Source: JADLGH01 sp964586675
GTDB lineage: Bacteria > Desulfobacterota_D > UBA1144 > Nemesobacterales > UBA2774
DNA: 45,889 nt
Direction of reading: 5' to 3'
Assembly: GCA_964586675.1 (NCBI GenBank)
Contig: CAZPHQ010000028.1
Coordinates: 1-45,889, forward strand
Below, piece after piece: positions 14,889 through 23,105 of this stretch (positions are counted from its first letter, which is position 1; the number at the start of each line of letters is the position of its first letter). The notes below the pieces were generated by a model. That model was not told where the DNA came from and made no database searches. It was given only the letters and a program-made list of their open reading frames with translations. Made by a program: the position numbers and the translations under genes.

Positions 14889-15090
14889 CGTAGACCGCCT
14901 TTTCCGTGCCGAGCCTGTACCCGAACAGGGAAAGCACCTTGTTGACCTTGTCCATGCGGAGCGTCTCCTTGCCTTGTTCGAGGTCTCTCACGAAGCGAAT
15001 CCCTACCCCGGCCCTGTAGGCGAGCTCCGACTGGGTTATACCGAGAAGTTTCCTTCTGCTCTTAACGAAAGTCGATAGATTGTTTCTCAT
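14866..15090 (-). CDS. hipB: HipB-type XRE DNA-binding protein
   Basis: A 74-aa protein: LSTFVKSRRKLLGITQSELA, then YRAGVGIRFVRDLEQGKETL and a short acidic tail. This is the helix-turn-helix of the XRE/HipB family (residues ~12-55). It probably binds the four palindromes that start three bases upstream of its own ATG (15093-15233) and represses the operon. The ATG at 15090 lies directly after the first operator, so binding there would also mask the start. It is the first gene of hipB-hipS-hipT, with 23 nt of overlap into hipS. Confidence 0.88.
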   Translation of the reverse strand: MRNNLSTFVKSRRKLLGITQSELAYRAGVGIRFVRDLEQGKETLRMDKVNKVLSLFGYRLGTEKAVYDDDSQEG

Positions 15091-15092
15091 TT

Positions 15093-15233
15093 TATACCTC
15101 GACGGGTATAAATATATCTCACATTTAACAATTTATATCATATCGGGTATAAAATCAAGAGCAAAATATATTTTTATACCTCTACGGGTATAAATCATGC
15201 AGAAAAGGCCAGCATTATACCCTTTCGGGTATA
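15093..15233. promoter_or_regulatory. Four HipB operator palindromes with 41-bp period
   Basis: Four 18-bp sites with the pattern TATACC-N6-GGTATA: 15093-15110, 15134-15151 (left arm degenerate, TATATC), 15175-15192 and 15216-15233. Starts are 41 bp apart each time, about four helical turns, so all sites face the same side of the DNA. The DNA between the sites is not conserved. The E. coli hipBA promoter also has four operators (TATCC-N8-GGATA type), so the logic is shared. Confidence 0.85.
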
Positions 15234-15240
15234 ACATCAT

Positions 15241-15450
15241 CTGACAAAGTTGGCGATAGTGGGCTGACGAAATCGTCATATACCCCTTAAAATATGAACA
15301 CCCCCTTCAAAATTTGAACCCCCGTGGGTTCATTATTTGAATCCTAAGGAATACACAGTTTGAAGGAAACACAAGTAAGGAACACACAGCATTATTAAAA
15401 GAATGCGCGCAAACGGACAGAACTTGCATGAAGAAACTCGCGCTTCTTCG
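15241..15450. repeat. ~210-bp direct repeat flanking hipBST, right copy
   Basis: See 13331-13543. It starts with CTGACAAA and ends with CTCGCGCTTCTTCG in both copies, and carries the palindrome TGAACCCCCGTGGGTTCA at 15315-15332. The TMEM175-like gene begins (by its stop) 24 nt beyond. Confidence 0.8.
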
Positions 15451-15473
15451 CCTCCGGACCACTTTGCACACTC

Positions 15474-16049
15474 TCACCCCGACAGTCTTTTCTCGATGCG
15501 GCTGTCGGGGATCAGCCACATAGTGACAACGAGGACGTACAAGGCGCAGGCAATCCAGGTATTCACAAAGGAAAGCGGTATCGCCACGATGTAGAGCACG
15601 AGCGACGCTTTTCCCTTGAAGTCCCTTCCAATCGCCGCCGATAATGTGGAATCCGCGCCCTGGCAGGTTATGAGAACGCGGCAGAGGATAACATAGGCCA
15701 CCCCGGTTAATAACAGGGACATCCCGTAAAGCGCGACAGGCCAGGGGGCGAAGTGGTTTTCACCCATCCATCCCGTCGCGAAAGGGATCAGCGACAGCCA
15801 GAAGAGGAGGTTCATGTTGGCCCACAGGATGCGGCCGTTGACCTGCCGGACTGCCTGGAACAGGTGGTGGTGATTGTTCCAGTATATGCCGATGAAAATG
15901 AAGCTGAGCACGTAACTCAGGAATTTCGGTATCAGCGGACGCAGCGCATCCAGGCCGGTCTCGTGCGGAATCGTCAATTCCAGCACCATGATGGTGATGA
16001 TTATGGCGATTACGCCGTCGCTGAACGCTTCCAGTCTTCCCTTGCTCAT
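15474..16049 (-). CDS. TMEM175-family potassium channel-like protein
   Basis: A 191-aa membrane protein of the bacterial TMEM175 (DUF1211) family, which form potassium-selective leak channels as tetramers. The N-terminal MSKGRLEAFSDGVIAIIITIMVLEL holds the family signature FSDGVIAI (TM1). GIYWNNHHHLF between TM2 and TM3 is the family's second conserved site. I count six hydrophobic segments. The ATG at 16049 follows AGGGGCTCCGA. It is on the minus strand with the next three genes, separated from the reductase gene by about 85 nt. Confidence 0.85.
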   Translation of the reverse strand: MSKGRLEAFSDGVIAIIITIMVLELTIPHETGLDALRPLIPKFLSYVLSFIFIGIYWNNHHHLFQAVRQVNGRILWANMNLLFWLSLIPFATGWMGENHFAPWPVALYGMSLLLTGVAYVILCRVLITCQGADSTLSAAIGRDFKGKASLVLYIVAIPLSFVNTWIACALYVLVVTMWLIPDSRIEKRLSG

Positions 16050-16133
16050 TCGGAGCCCCTACATCACATAAAATGCGTAAACCGGCGGCATGTCAAGCCT
16101 GCTGAAATGAATCCCGATCCGTCCGGCGCGCCA

Positions 16134-16892
16134 TTACGAGCGGGGCGCGGAGCGGGCGAGCCAGTCGTCGAAACGCGTCGGGCCGATGCGCGGGTTGTCG
16201 CCGGGCGTGAGGGATCGATCGTTCAAGTCCGCTATCCCGTAATAGGATGCGTGGACGTCAGTGACTACCTGGCGCGGGTCTTTGCCTGCGCTAATGTATC
16301 GCCGGACGATTTCATCGAGACGGATTTTTTCGGGACCCGCCACCTCAAGCATTCCGTTCACAGGCGCCCCGAGCGCGACGTCGGCCACGGCGTCGGCAAC
16401 GTCATCCGACACGATAGGCTGCATTAGGACAGGCGGCAGCTTTACCGTTTCCCCTTCCGTCGCCGAATCCGCGATGCGGCCCATAAATTCGAAGAACTGC
16501 GTCGCGCGGACGATAGTATAAGGAACCCCGGAAGCCTCGACCATGTTTTCCTGCGCCATCTTCGCCCGGAAATAACCGCTCTGGAGAAGGCGGTCCGTTC
16601 CGACTACGGACAGCGCGACGTGATACCCGACGCCGGCAGCCGCTTCCGCCGCGAAGATGTTGCGGCCCGCCGTCTCGAAAAACTCCATGGCCGCCTTGTC
16701 CTCGAACGAAGGCGAATTCGCCACGTCAACGACAACCTGAGCGCCTGCAAGCGCTTCGCCGAGCCCGGCGCCCGTGAGTATATCGACACCCGTGGAGGGG
16801 GACGCCGCCACTACATCATGGCCAAGCTCACGAAGCTTATTGACCACCTTTGTCCCTATAAGCCCGCTCCCGCCGATCACTACGATTTTCAT
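16134..16892 (-). CDS. NmrA-type NAD(P)-binding protein
   Basis: A 252-aa Rossmann-fold protein of the NAD(P)H-binding/NmrA group (atypical short-chain dehydrogenases). The first strand MKIVVIGGSGLIGTKVV carries the dinucleotide-binding Gly-rich turn GGSGLIG. SVVGTDRLLQSGYFRAK (residues ~93-110) resembles the region with the conserved Tyr and Lys of active SDRs. VPYTIVRATQFFEF is also characteristic. Substrate unknown: members act as redox sensors or quinone/nitronate reductases. AGGAGGCTGAC precedes the ATG. A cupin gene is upstream on the same strand. Confidence 0.85.
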   Translation of the reverse strand: MKIVVIGGSGLIGTKVVNKLRELGHDVVAASPSTGVDILTGAGLGEALAGAQVVVDVANSPSFEDKAAMEFFETAGRNIFAAEAAAGVGYHVALSVVGTDRLLQSGYFRAKMAQENMVEASGVPYTIVRATQFFEFMGRIADSATEGETVKLPPVLMQPIVSDDVADAVADVALGAPVNGMLEVAGPEKIRLDEIVRRYISAGKDPRQVVTDVHASYYGIADLNDRSLTPGDNPRIGPTRFDDWLARSAPRS

Positions 16893-16955
16893 GTCAGCCT
16901 CCTGAATTTTAATCTTGCCCGCGCGGTGGGGCCCGGCATTGGCGCCGTCAGGCCG

Positions 16956-17363
16956 TCACTCGACAGGCACCAGTATCGGTGCTCCTTTGTCCTTCACCAA
17001 GACGATCAGCAGTTTTGCCGGCTCGGTCGTGCTTGCGTTCCGGCCCACGACATGAACATCGTCGGGCGCCTCGTAAAAGGTCTGTCCGGGCGTCAGCGTC
17101 ACTTCTTTTCCGCCCTTCACCTGCATAATAACCGTGCCTTCAAGCACGTAAATAAAACCGTACGCATTATGCACGTGCACGGGATCCGCCCAGCCCGGCG
17201 GATACTCCACTGTGATCATCGTGGCTTCCTTGCCTGGAGCCTCCTTCAGGTCTTTCGACATGAGCGTCACGATCTCAAGATCCTCAGCTCCCGCCGCGCC
17301 CGTCATGAGAAAAAGCAGAAGCAACGAGATTGCCGTCCTTTTTATCGTCGATTCTTTATACAT
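16956..17363 (-). CDS. Secreted single-domain cupin
   Basis: A 135-aa exported cupin. The signal peptide MYKESTIKRTAISLLLLFLM...AGA is followed by the domain: PPGWADPVHVHNAYGFIYVLEG is motif 1 (two His and a Glu-equivalent position that is Tyr here) and PGQTFYEAPDDVHVVGRN is motif 2. Cupins bind a metal and act as isomerases, dioxygenases or sensors. In such small periplasmic cupins the exact reaction is not known. The ATG at 17363 follows AGGGGGTG. The GTG two codons upstream is within that site. It is followed by the NmrA gene (63 nt). Confidence 0.82.
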   Translation of the reverse strand: MYKESTIKRTAISLLLLFLMTGAAGAEDLEIVTLMSKDLKEAPGKEATMITVEYPPGWADPVHVHNAYGFIYVLEGTVIMQVKGGKEVTLTPGQTFYEAPDDVHVVGRNASTTEPAKLLIVLVKDKGAPILVPVE

Positions 17364-17470
17364 TTTCACACCCCCTACCGCAGTTTTTTGCCGAACGGCC
17401 TGGCCCGGTCCTGGTGCGTTGCTGTCAGGCCGTGCGGCGTCGGGAAAAGCCCTCCCCGCAGATTGACTGA

Positions 17471-17977
17471 TCAGCCTTTGAAGAACTCGAGCAGCTCCGC
17501 GTTGATGACGTCGGCGTGTGTCGTAATCATGCCGTGCGGGTAGTCCTTGTATGTCTTCAGAGTGCCGTTCTTAAGGAGCTTGGCCGAGAGAGGACCGGAA
17601 GCCTGATAGGGCACGATCTGGTCGTCTTCGCTATGCATGACGAGCACCGGCACCGAGATATTTTTCAGATCCTCCGTAAAGTCGGTCTGCGAGAACGCGA
17701 CGATTCCGTCATAATGCGCCTTGGCCACGGCTTTCAGGTCGTCGGCATAGTGGTCGAGGTCGTGCCCGTCGGCTACCTGCGTCGAGCGGCCGTGCCCGCG
17801 CCGGTCATGGGCGATGACCCGATAACCCTTGGAGAGGAAGAACAGCATTTGCGGGTCCCAATCGTCCGCCGAGAGAGGCCATCCGTGGCTGAATACTATG
17901 GGCTGTCCCTTACCCCAGTCCTTGTAATATATTTCTATATCCGAACCGTTTTCCTTACCTGCTTTGACGTATGGCAT
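17471..17977 (-). pseudogene. Alpha/beta hydrolase (chloroperoxidase-like) lacking the nucleophile region
   Basis: The protein reads through as 168 aa, whereas non-heme chloroperoxidase-like hydrolases have about 270. The N-terminal part (YKDWGKGQPIVFSHGWPLSA, the HGWP oxyanion region, and VIAHDRRGHGRST) joins directly to the last third (AKAHYDGIVAFSQTDFTEDL, VPVLVMHSEDDQIVP with the catalytic Asp, and PHGM with the catalytic His). The middle ~100 residues, including the GHSTGG-type nucleophile Ser, are absent, without a frameshift. It cannot work as the usual hydrolase. The junction is near 17735 (DDLKAV|AKAHYD). SD AAGGATAATGTAA precedes the ATG. Confidence 0.8.
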
Positions 17978-18273
17978 TTACATTATCCTTTTACAGTATG
18001 TTTTTCTATATATAGTTTATGCCGACCGAGATGGATGCGCTGATTACTAACGAGAGGTCCACAGGATTAAGAAGGAAGTTCGCGAAGGGCGCGTTTTCTC
18101 ATTTGCACCGCCTCCTTTTTATTGAGCTAAACGCTTCTTACAAATAAATAGTAATTCACCAAATAGAGATAGCAAATATTCTTTCAATGCCTGAATGAGC
18201 CTGAAAACCTGCGTCCATAGTGATTCGGCAGCCATAGAATACACAGGCGGCTGGAGATTCGAGTAAAGCGCCG
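17978..18273. other. Gap with nothing recognised
   Basis: Lies between the truncated hydrolase (minus strand) and the end of the phosphatase gene. AT-rich around 18100-18180. I see no gene, terminator or repeat in it. Confidence 0.4.
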
Positions 18274-20133
18274 TCAATCCTGTTTAAAAAGCTCGACTAG
18301 GGGCTCGCCTGTCGCGCCGTTCGGGAACGGGACGCCGATGAGGGCTGAGACGGTGGGGGCCGCATCCGTTATGCTGACGGGACGCATCGACGAGCCGCGC
18401 CGTATCTTCCACCCGTAGAATATGAGCGGAACGTGCGTGTCGTAGGTGTACGGCGCGCCGTGTGTCGTGCCCCGCTTGCCGTAGCGCGCCTTGTATTCGA
18501 TCCACGCGGGCTCCATTACGACGGCGACGTCGCCCGAGCGCTTCATGTTGTAGCCGTTATCGACGAGCGCCCGCGCGTCCTTTGTGAAATCCGTCCCGCT
18601 GAGCTCAGTAGCCGTAACAGCGTCGGCGACCCCGGGGAGCAGGAGCAGGAAGTCGGCCGCCTCCCGCTGGACGTCGGCGACGCTCGCCCGGAGCCTTGAG
18701 CGTATGAGGTCCCTATCGAGATAGACCTGCTGGTTGCTGTAGGCGAGTACGAGCTTCTTCCGCCCCGCGCCGAACAGCTTTCCCAGGTGCTCGTTCAGCA
18801 TCGCTATCAGCTCGTCGTCTTCCGTGAAGTATCCGGCGGGCACGCCCGCGTCTTCGAGCGAAAGCGGCACGTCTACCACACCGTGGTCGGCCGTCAGAAA
18901 TACGAGGTAATTCCCCTCGCCGACGAGCCTGTCGAGGGATTCCAGGAGGGCCGCGATGTCGCGGTCGAGCCTGAGGTAGGCGTCTTCGACTTCGATCGAC
19001 CTCGGGCCGTAGTAGTGGCCGATTATGTCCGTCGAGGAGAAGCTCACGGCGAGGAAGTCCGTGACGCCGTCCTTGCCGAGCCCGGCACCCTTGACGGCGG
19101 CGAGCGCGAAGTCTTTTGTAAGCGAGTTGCCGAACGGGGTCGCCGTGATGAGCTTTCCGTAGAAGCCCTTCGAATCGGCCTTGTTCTGCACGAGGACGTC
19201 CTTGAGAACGTATGGGAAAACGGGCTTTCGGTACTCGCCCGTCGCCTCGTCTTTCCCGCTTATCGATTTTTCGTACTGGCTGTCGTCGTCCGCGCTTTCT
19301 TCGTACTCCGAAATGTCGAGTAGCGTGTTCCACTCGCAGTTTATCTCCGGCCGGGCGAGGTACTTTTCGGCGGAATTCTCGGAGTTGAAGTTTTTGACCC
19401 AGCCCGGCAGCTCCGGGGCTCCCCCGCCCTTTTCATTCCTGTAGTAGTAAGTGCTCGTAACCCATTCGCCGCTCGCGCCGTCGAGCCACCAGGCGGCGTC
19501 GGCCAGGTGCCCCGCCGGCATTATGGCCCCCCTGTCTTTTTCCGCTATGCCGACGACGATGGACTGCATCCGGCTCGCGAGCTTTATCTCGTCGCCGATA
19601 GTCGTCGTCAGCATCTTCCGCGGCGAGCGCATGCCCGATTTCGGGTTCGACTCCGCGTTACCGCCGACGAGCGAGACGCCGGGGTCGTAAGCGCAGTAAA
19701 TCTCCTCGCCCGCCTGCCTGTCGAACCAGTCGTTGCCGATTATGCCGTGGACGGAAGGGGTCGTGCCCGTGTAGACCGAGGCGTGGCCGGGGCACGTAGT
19801 CGTCGGGACATAATTGAACCGGGCGTTACCGAAGCTGAACCCCTCGCCGACGAGCCGCTTGAAGCCGTCGTCGCCAAATTTGTCCCAGAAGCGCGTAAGG
19901 AAATCGTAGCGCATCTGGTCGACGATGATTCCGACGACGAGCCTCGGGGGGACGTTTTCGGGGTTGCCGCCGTCGGGCTTGAGCGTGGGCCTCGGCTGCC
20001 TGGCGGAGGGGCCTTCCGTCGCGGCCGGCGCGGGGGCCGTCGTGGCCGGAGGGGGGCTTTCGCCCGTCCGTTCGCACGAGACCAGCGCGGCTGAAATAAG
20101 TAATGCGATAAATATTTGGAATATGGCTTTCAT
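18274..20133 (-). CDS. PafA-like alkaline phosphatase lipoprotein
   Basis: A 619-aa periplasmic phosphatase of the alkaline phosphatase superfamily (type I phosphodiesterase/PafA group). Lipobox LVSC puts the lipid Cys at residue 20, then a Pro/Ala linker. Catalytic parts: VVGIIVDQMRYDFL with metal-binding Asp72, FNYVPTTTCPGHASVYTG with the nucleophile Thr near residue 113, GNDWFD, SSTDIIGHYYGPRSIEVEDAY with the Asp and His that bind the metals, FLTADHGV with Asp-His, and GTTHGAPYTYDTHVPLIF with the last His. This places it with PafA-type enzymes that release phosphate from monoesters. The start at 20133 begins the lipoprotein signal. The open frame extends 21 codons upstream. Confidence 0.88.
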   Translation of the reverse strand: MKAIFQIFIALLISAALVSCERTGESPPPATTAPAPAATEGPSARQPRPTLKPDGGNPENVPPRLVVGIIVDQMRYDFLTRFWDKFGDDGFKRLVGEGFSFGNARFNYVPTTTCPGHASVYTGTTPSVHGIIGNDWFDRQAGEEIYCAYDPGVSLVGGNAESNPKSGMRSPRKMLTTTIGDEIKLASRMQSIVVGIAEKDRGAIMPAGHLADAAWWLDGASGEWVTSTYYYRNEKGGGAPELPGWVKNFNSENSAEKYLARPEINCEWNTLLDISEYEESADDDSQYEKSISGKDEATGEYRKPVFPYVLKDVLVQNKADSKGFYGKLITATPFGNSLTKDFALAAVKGAGLGKDGVTDFLAVSFSSTDIIGHYYGPRSIEVEDAYLRLDRDIAALLESLDRLVGEGNYLVFLTADHGVVDVPLSLEDAGVPAGYFTEDDELIAMLNEHLGKLFGAGRKKLVLAYSNQQVYLDRDLIRSRLRASVADVQREAADFLLLLPGVADAVTATELSGTDFTKDARALVDNGYNMKRSGDVAVVMEPAWIEYKARYGKRGTTHGAPYTYDTHVPLIFYGWKIRRGSSMRPVSITDAAPTVSALIGVPFPNGATGEPLVELFKQD

Positions 20134-20337
20134 ACGTGTCGCCCGGGCTTTCGGGATACGGGATAAAATTATAAATATAAAATGTGAATAGTGCATGAAC
20201 CGTCATGTATATTTTAGTCTCCATTTTTCTTTTTGACCTCATATATGGGAACTTATTGACTACATATTAATAAGACGTCTTGAATCTTTAGCAAACCTTA
20301 CTATTATTTATAAGAAAATTTACAAAATGGTTATTAT

Positions 20338-20868
20338 ATGAGAGTTATACTGCTAACCACAGTCTTATTGTTCTGCTTATCTCAATTAGTTGGGGCTCAG
20401 AAGACAACAGATGTCTTAGGTTGGGGAAAAACAAAATGGGACATGACAGAGCAAGATATCATAAAAATTTATGGCACTAAAATTATACGAGAAAAGACCG
20501 AATTTAGTCCGGATCTAAATTTCCATTGCAACCTAATTATGAAGAATGTCAAAATACTTGAGAGTTATGATTATTTATTCAATGTGGCGTTCTGTATGGA
20601 TAATAAAACTAATGGGCTTACCAAGGTACACCTTTCTAGCATTGAAGGGACTGAAACTGAGGGGTTCAAACTAAAAAGCGCATTGATTGATAAGTATGGA
20701 AATTATAATGCATCAAAATTAAATGAAGGCGCAACATCTACGTTTCGAATAGAAACATATTATTGGTATTTACCAAGCACATCAATAAGTTTAACAATTA
20801 TTTTAGTGCAAGACTATCATGCAATCTCCATAAGCTACAACAAAGCTAAGAAGGAAGAGCTTTTATAA
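20338..20868 (+). CDS. Secreted protein of unknown function, low-GC
   Basis: A 176-aa exported protein, signal peptide MRVILLTTVLLFCLSQLVGAQ. The mature part starts DVLGWGKTKWDMTEQDIIKIYG, a pattern (WG.t.W.mt..dv...yg) found in a group of small exported proteins of unknown function. It is followed by about 100 strand-rich residues with a single Cys pair. A/T-rich codons contrast with its neighbours and suggest transfer. It is transcribed away from the phosphatase gene. TATTAT-like sequence immediately precedes the ATG, which has no ribosome-binding site, so the transcript may be leaderless. Confidence 0.75.
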   Translation: MRVILLTTVLLFCLSQLVGAQKTTDVLGWGKTKWDMTEQDIIKIYGTKIIREKTEFSPDLNFHCNLIMKNVKILESYDYLFNVAFCMDNKTNGLTKVHLSSIEGTETEGFKLKSALIDKYGNYNASKLNEGATSTFRIETYYWYLPSTSISLTIILVQDYHAISISYNKAKKEELL

Positions 20869-21008
20869 TTTCAATATACTTCTTTATCGTCCTTAAGATA
20901 TAGGAGATTAGAGATGGTTTATGAAAAATTTTAGTCCCGTTCTCTTTAACCATTCATAAATAAATTATAATGTTGCAGTTGAAACCTACTTAAAAGGGAA
21001 GATGCCCG

Positions 21009-21470
21009 ATGGGTTTTGAAATCGTCTACTGGCACTGGCTGATCTTCGGGATGCTGCTCATGATAGCCGAGCTTCTGATCCCGAGCTTCACGATATTCTG
21101 GTTCGGCCTCGGCGCGCTGGCTACGGGGGCGCTCCTCGCCTTCGTGCCGGGCCTGGCTCTTCAGTGGCAGCTCGTGGTGTGGGCGGTATCGTCGTCAGTG
21201 ATGACGTTCCTCTGGTTCAAGTACTTCAGGAAGATCGCACCGGACAGGACGAGCGCGGGCGTCGGGCGGGAGGCTGTTATCGGTGAGGCCGGGGTAGTCG
21301 TGAGCCTTCCCGGCGAGAACGAGCGCGGCAGGGTGCGGTTTACGACGCCCGTGCTCGGATCGAGCGAGTGGCCGTTCATATGCGACGACGCTGTATCTAT
21401 AGGGGATAGAGTATATATAAAGGATATATCAGGCAACACGCTGATCCTCGAAAAAAGAAACTCCGTATAA
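21009..21470 (+). CDS. NfeD-family membrane protein
   Basis: A 153-aa protein of the NfeD family, partners of stomatin-like SPFH proteins. It starts with membrane segments (YWHWLIFGMLLMIAELLIPSFTIFWFGLGALATGALL, then VVWAVSSSVMTFLWFKYF) and ends with a small OB-fold domain: VIGEAGVVVSLPGENERGRVRF, GSSEWPFICDDAVSIGDRVYI and GNTLILE. This is the short NfeD form without the ClpP-like protease domain. It lies 18 nt before the stomatin gene, the classical arrangement. AAGGGAAG lies before the ATG. Confidence 0.92.
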   Translation: MGFEIVYWHWLIFGMLLMIAELLIPSFTIFWFGLGALATGALLAFVPGLALQWQLVVWAVSSSVMTFLWFKYFRKIAPDRTSAGVGREAVIGEAGVVVSLPGENERGRVRFTTPVLGSSEWPFICDDAVSIGDRVYIKDISGNTLILEKRNSV

Positions 21471-21488
21471 AAGAAAGGAGGAATCGCC

Positions 21489-22334
21489 ATGTGGGTAGTG
21501 ATAGTATTCGTCGTGCTCGTAATAATAACGATAATGGCCGGGGTGAGGATCGTGCCGCAGGGGTTTAAGCACATCGTCCAGCGGCTCGGGAAGTACAACA
21601 CCACGCTCGGCCCGGGGCTCAATCTCATAATCCCCTACGTCGATACGATAGCCTATAAGGTTACGACGAAGGACATCGTGCTCGACATCCCCTCGCAGGA
21701 CGTCATCACGAAGGACAACGCCGTCATGATCGTGAACGCCGTCGCATACATCAATATCGTGTCGCCGGAGAAGGCCGTGTACGGGGTCGAGAATTACAGG
21801 ATAGCGATTCAGAACCTCGTGCAGACTTCCCTCAGATCGATAGTGGGCGAGATGGACCTCGACGACGCGCTCTCTTCGAGAGACCAGATCAAGGCGAGGC
21901 TCAAGGCCGCGATCTCGGACGACATTGCAGACTGGGGCATCACGCTGAAGACTGTCGAGATCCAGGACATCAATCCCTCGGAGACGATGCAGAGGGCGAT
22001 GGAGGAGCAGGCCGCCGCGGAGAGGGGAAGGAGGGCGACTGTGACGAGGGCCGAGGGTATGAAGACGGCAGCCATTCTCGAGGCCGACGGCAGGCTCGAA
22101 GCTTCGAGGCGCGACGCCGAGGCGCAGGTCGTCCTGGCGGAGGCGAGCCAGGCGGCTATAGATAAGGTGACGCTGGCCGTTAAGGACAACGAGCTTCCGG
22201 TGCTGTTCCTCCTGGGGGAGAAGTATATCGACGCCGTGAGCAAGGCTGCGAGCTCCCAGAACTCGAAGCTCGTCATACTCCCGGCGGACCTCCAGGCTGC
22301 TCTCAAGGGAATCATCGGGGGGATAAAGCAGTAA
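21489..22334 (+). CDS. Stomatin/band 7 (SPFH) protein, QmcA-like
   Basis: A 281-aa SPFH protein with one N-terminal membrane segment (MWVVIVFVVLVIITIM). Signatures: VPQGFKHIVQRLGKY, GPGLNLIIPYVDTIAYKV, QDVITKDNAVMIVNAVAYI, and SLRSIVGEMDLDDALSSRDQI. A coiled-coil region follows at residues ~165-240 (EEQAAAERGRRATVTRAEG, EADGRLEASRRDAEAQV). These proteins form large ring-shaped oligomers in the inner membrane and take part in membrane organisation and protease control. It follows nfeD with AAAGGAGGAATCGCC as ribosome-binding site. After the stop comes a short repeat block (22335-22430). Confidence 0.93.
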   Translation: MWVVIVFVVLVIITIMAGVRIVPQGFKHIVQRLGKYNTTLGPGLNLIIPYVDTIAYKVTTKDIVLDIPSQDVITKDNAVMIVNAVAYINIVSPEKAVYGVENYRIAIQNLVQTSLRSIVGEMDLDDALSSRDQIKARLKAAISDDIADWGITLKTVEIQDINPSETMQRAMEEQAAAERGRRATVTRAEGMKTAAILEADGRLEASRRDAEAQVVLAEASQAAIDKVTLAVKDNELPVLFLLGEKYIDAVSKAASSQNSKLVILPADLQAALKGIIGGIKQ

Positions 22335-22430
22335 AAAGCTGAAGACTAGATCCCGGGTCAAGCCCGGGATGACAGAAAGAAAGTACCCCCACCCAATCCC
22401 TCCCCCTGGAAGGGGGAGGGAAATTAATAG
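22335..22430. repeat. Repeat hairpin and G/C-rich tract after the stomatin gene
   Basis: A copy of the dispersed hairpin (22350-22370, ATCCCGGG/CCCGGGAT followed by GAC). Its arms differ from those at 90-110 and 6140-6160 but remain perfectly paired. A C-tract/G-tract stretch (22384-22420) follows. It may act as the terminator of the operon and of the converging TetR gene. Confidence 0.65.
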
Positions 22431-22437
22431 GCGACGT

Positions 22438-23091
22438 TTATTTACGCTTTTTACTCTTGCCGTTTTCGGCCTTCGGGCGGTCCGGAGTTTTGCCGGACTC
22501 GGCCAGCGCCGAGCGCACGAGAGCGCGTATCCCCCAGCTTTTCACCTTTCTCGCCTCTACCTTGCTGAGCGGGAGTACGTCCTTGAACACGATCATCGAT
22601 TCCGGCCCGAAGAATAGGCAGAGCGCGGCGCGGAGCCGGTTGTAACTCTTCTTATCGAGCTTCGCGCGTGCGGGTTCGAGCGCGGAATCGATCAATCCCA
22701 TCCTCCGGCTTTGCCTCACGGGTATCCCGCCGTAGCCGTTTTCGAGCGAGAGCTTGAGCGAGTTCAGCATAAGCGCGCGGAGCTGAAGCTCGTTCGAGTA
22801 GACCATGTCGTGGAGCGCGGCCTCGGCGGCGTCGACCCTGTCTTCAGGGTCGGCAAGCGACGCCCCGGCGAAGACTTCCGACGGGTCGGGCACCTTGCCG
22901 TGTATCGGAGCCTCGACGAGAAGCGCCTCCATCGAGGGGAAGTAGCGGTATGCCGTCGCGCGGGAGACCATCGCCTCGGCGGCGACTTCCTCCATCGTCG
23001 GAGACCTCCCTTCGCCGAGGAGGCGGCCCGCCGCGAGGAGGAGGTCGTTCCTCGTCCTCGCGCGCTGATTGACGCGGCCCTTGCTTTCCAT
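22438..23091 (-). CDS. TetR-family transcriptional regulator
   Basis: A 217-aa regulator. The N-terminal helix-turn-helix is RTRNDLLLAAGRLLGEGRSP, TMEEVAAEAMVSRATAYRYF (residues ~10-50), with the TetR signature ATAYRYFPS. The rest is a helical ligand-binding domain. I chose the ATG at 23091, six bases after GGAG. Upstream ATG/GTG codons lie in that site. It directly follows an NTF2-like gene (14 nt), so the two form an operon. Its likely operator is the palindrome within the promoter at 23556-23584. The basic tail (KSKKRK) is unusual for the family. Confidence 0.88.
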   Translation of the reverse strand: MESKGRVNQRARTRNDLLLAAGRLLGEGRSPTMEEVAAEAMVSRATAYRYFPSMEALLVEAPIHGKVPDPSEVFAGASLADPEDRVDAAEAALHDMVYSNELQLRALMLNSLKLSLENGYGGIPVRQSRRMGLIDSALEPARAKLDKKSYNRLRAALCLFFGPESMIVFKDVLPLSKVEARKVKSWGIRALVRSALAESGKTPDRPKAENGKSKKRK

Positions 23092-23105
23092 TTTCATCTC
23101 CACTC

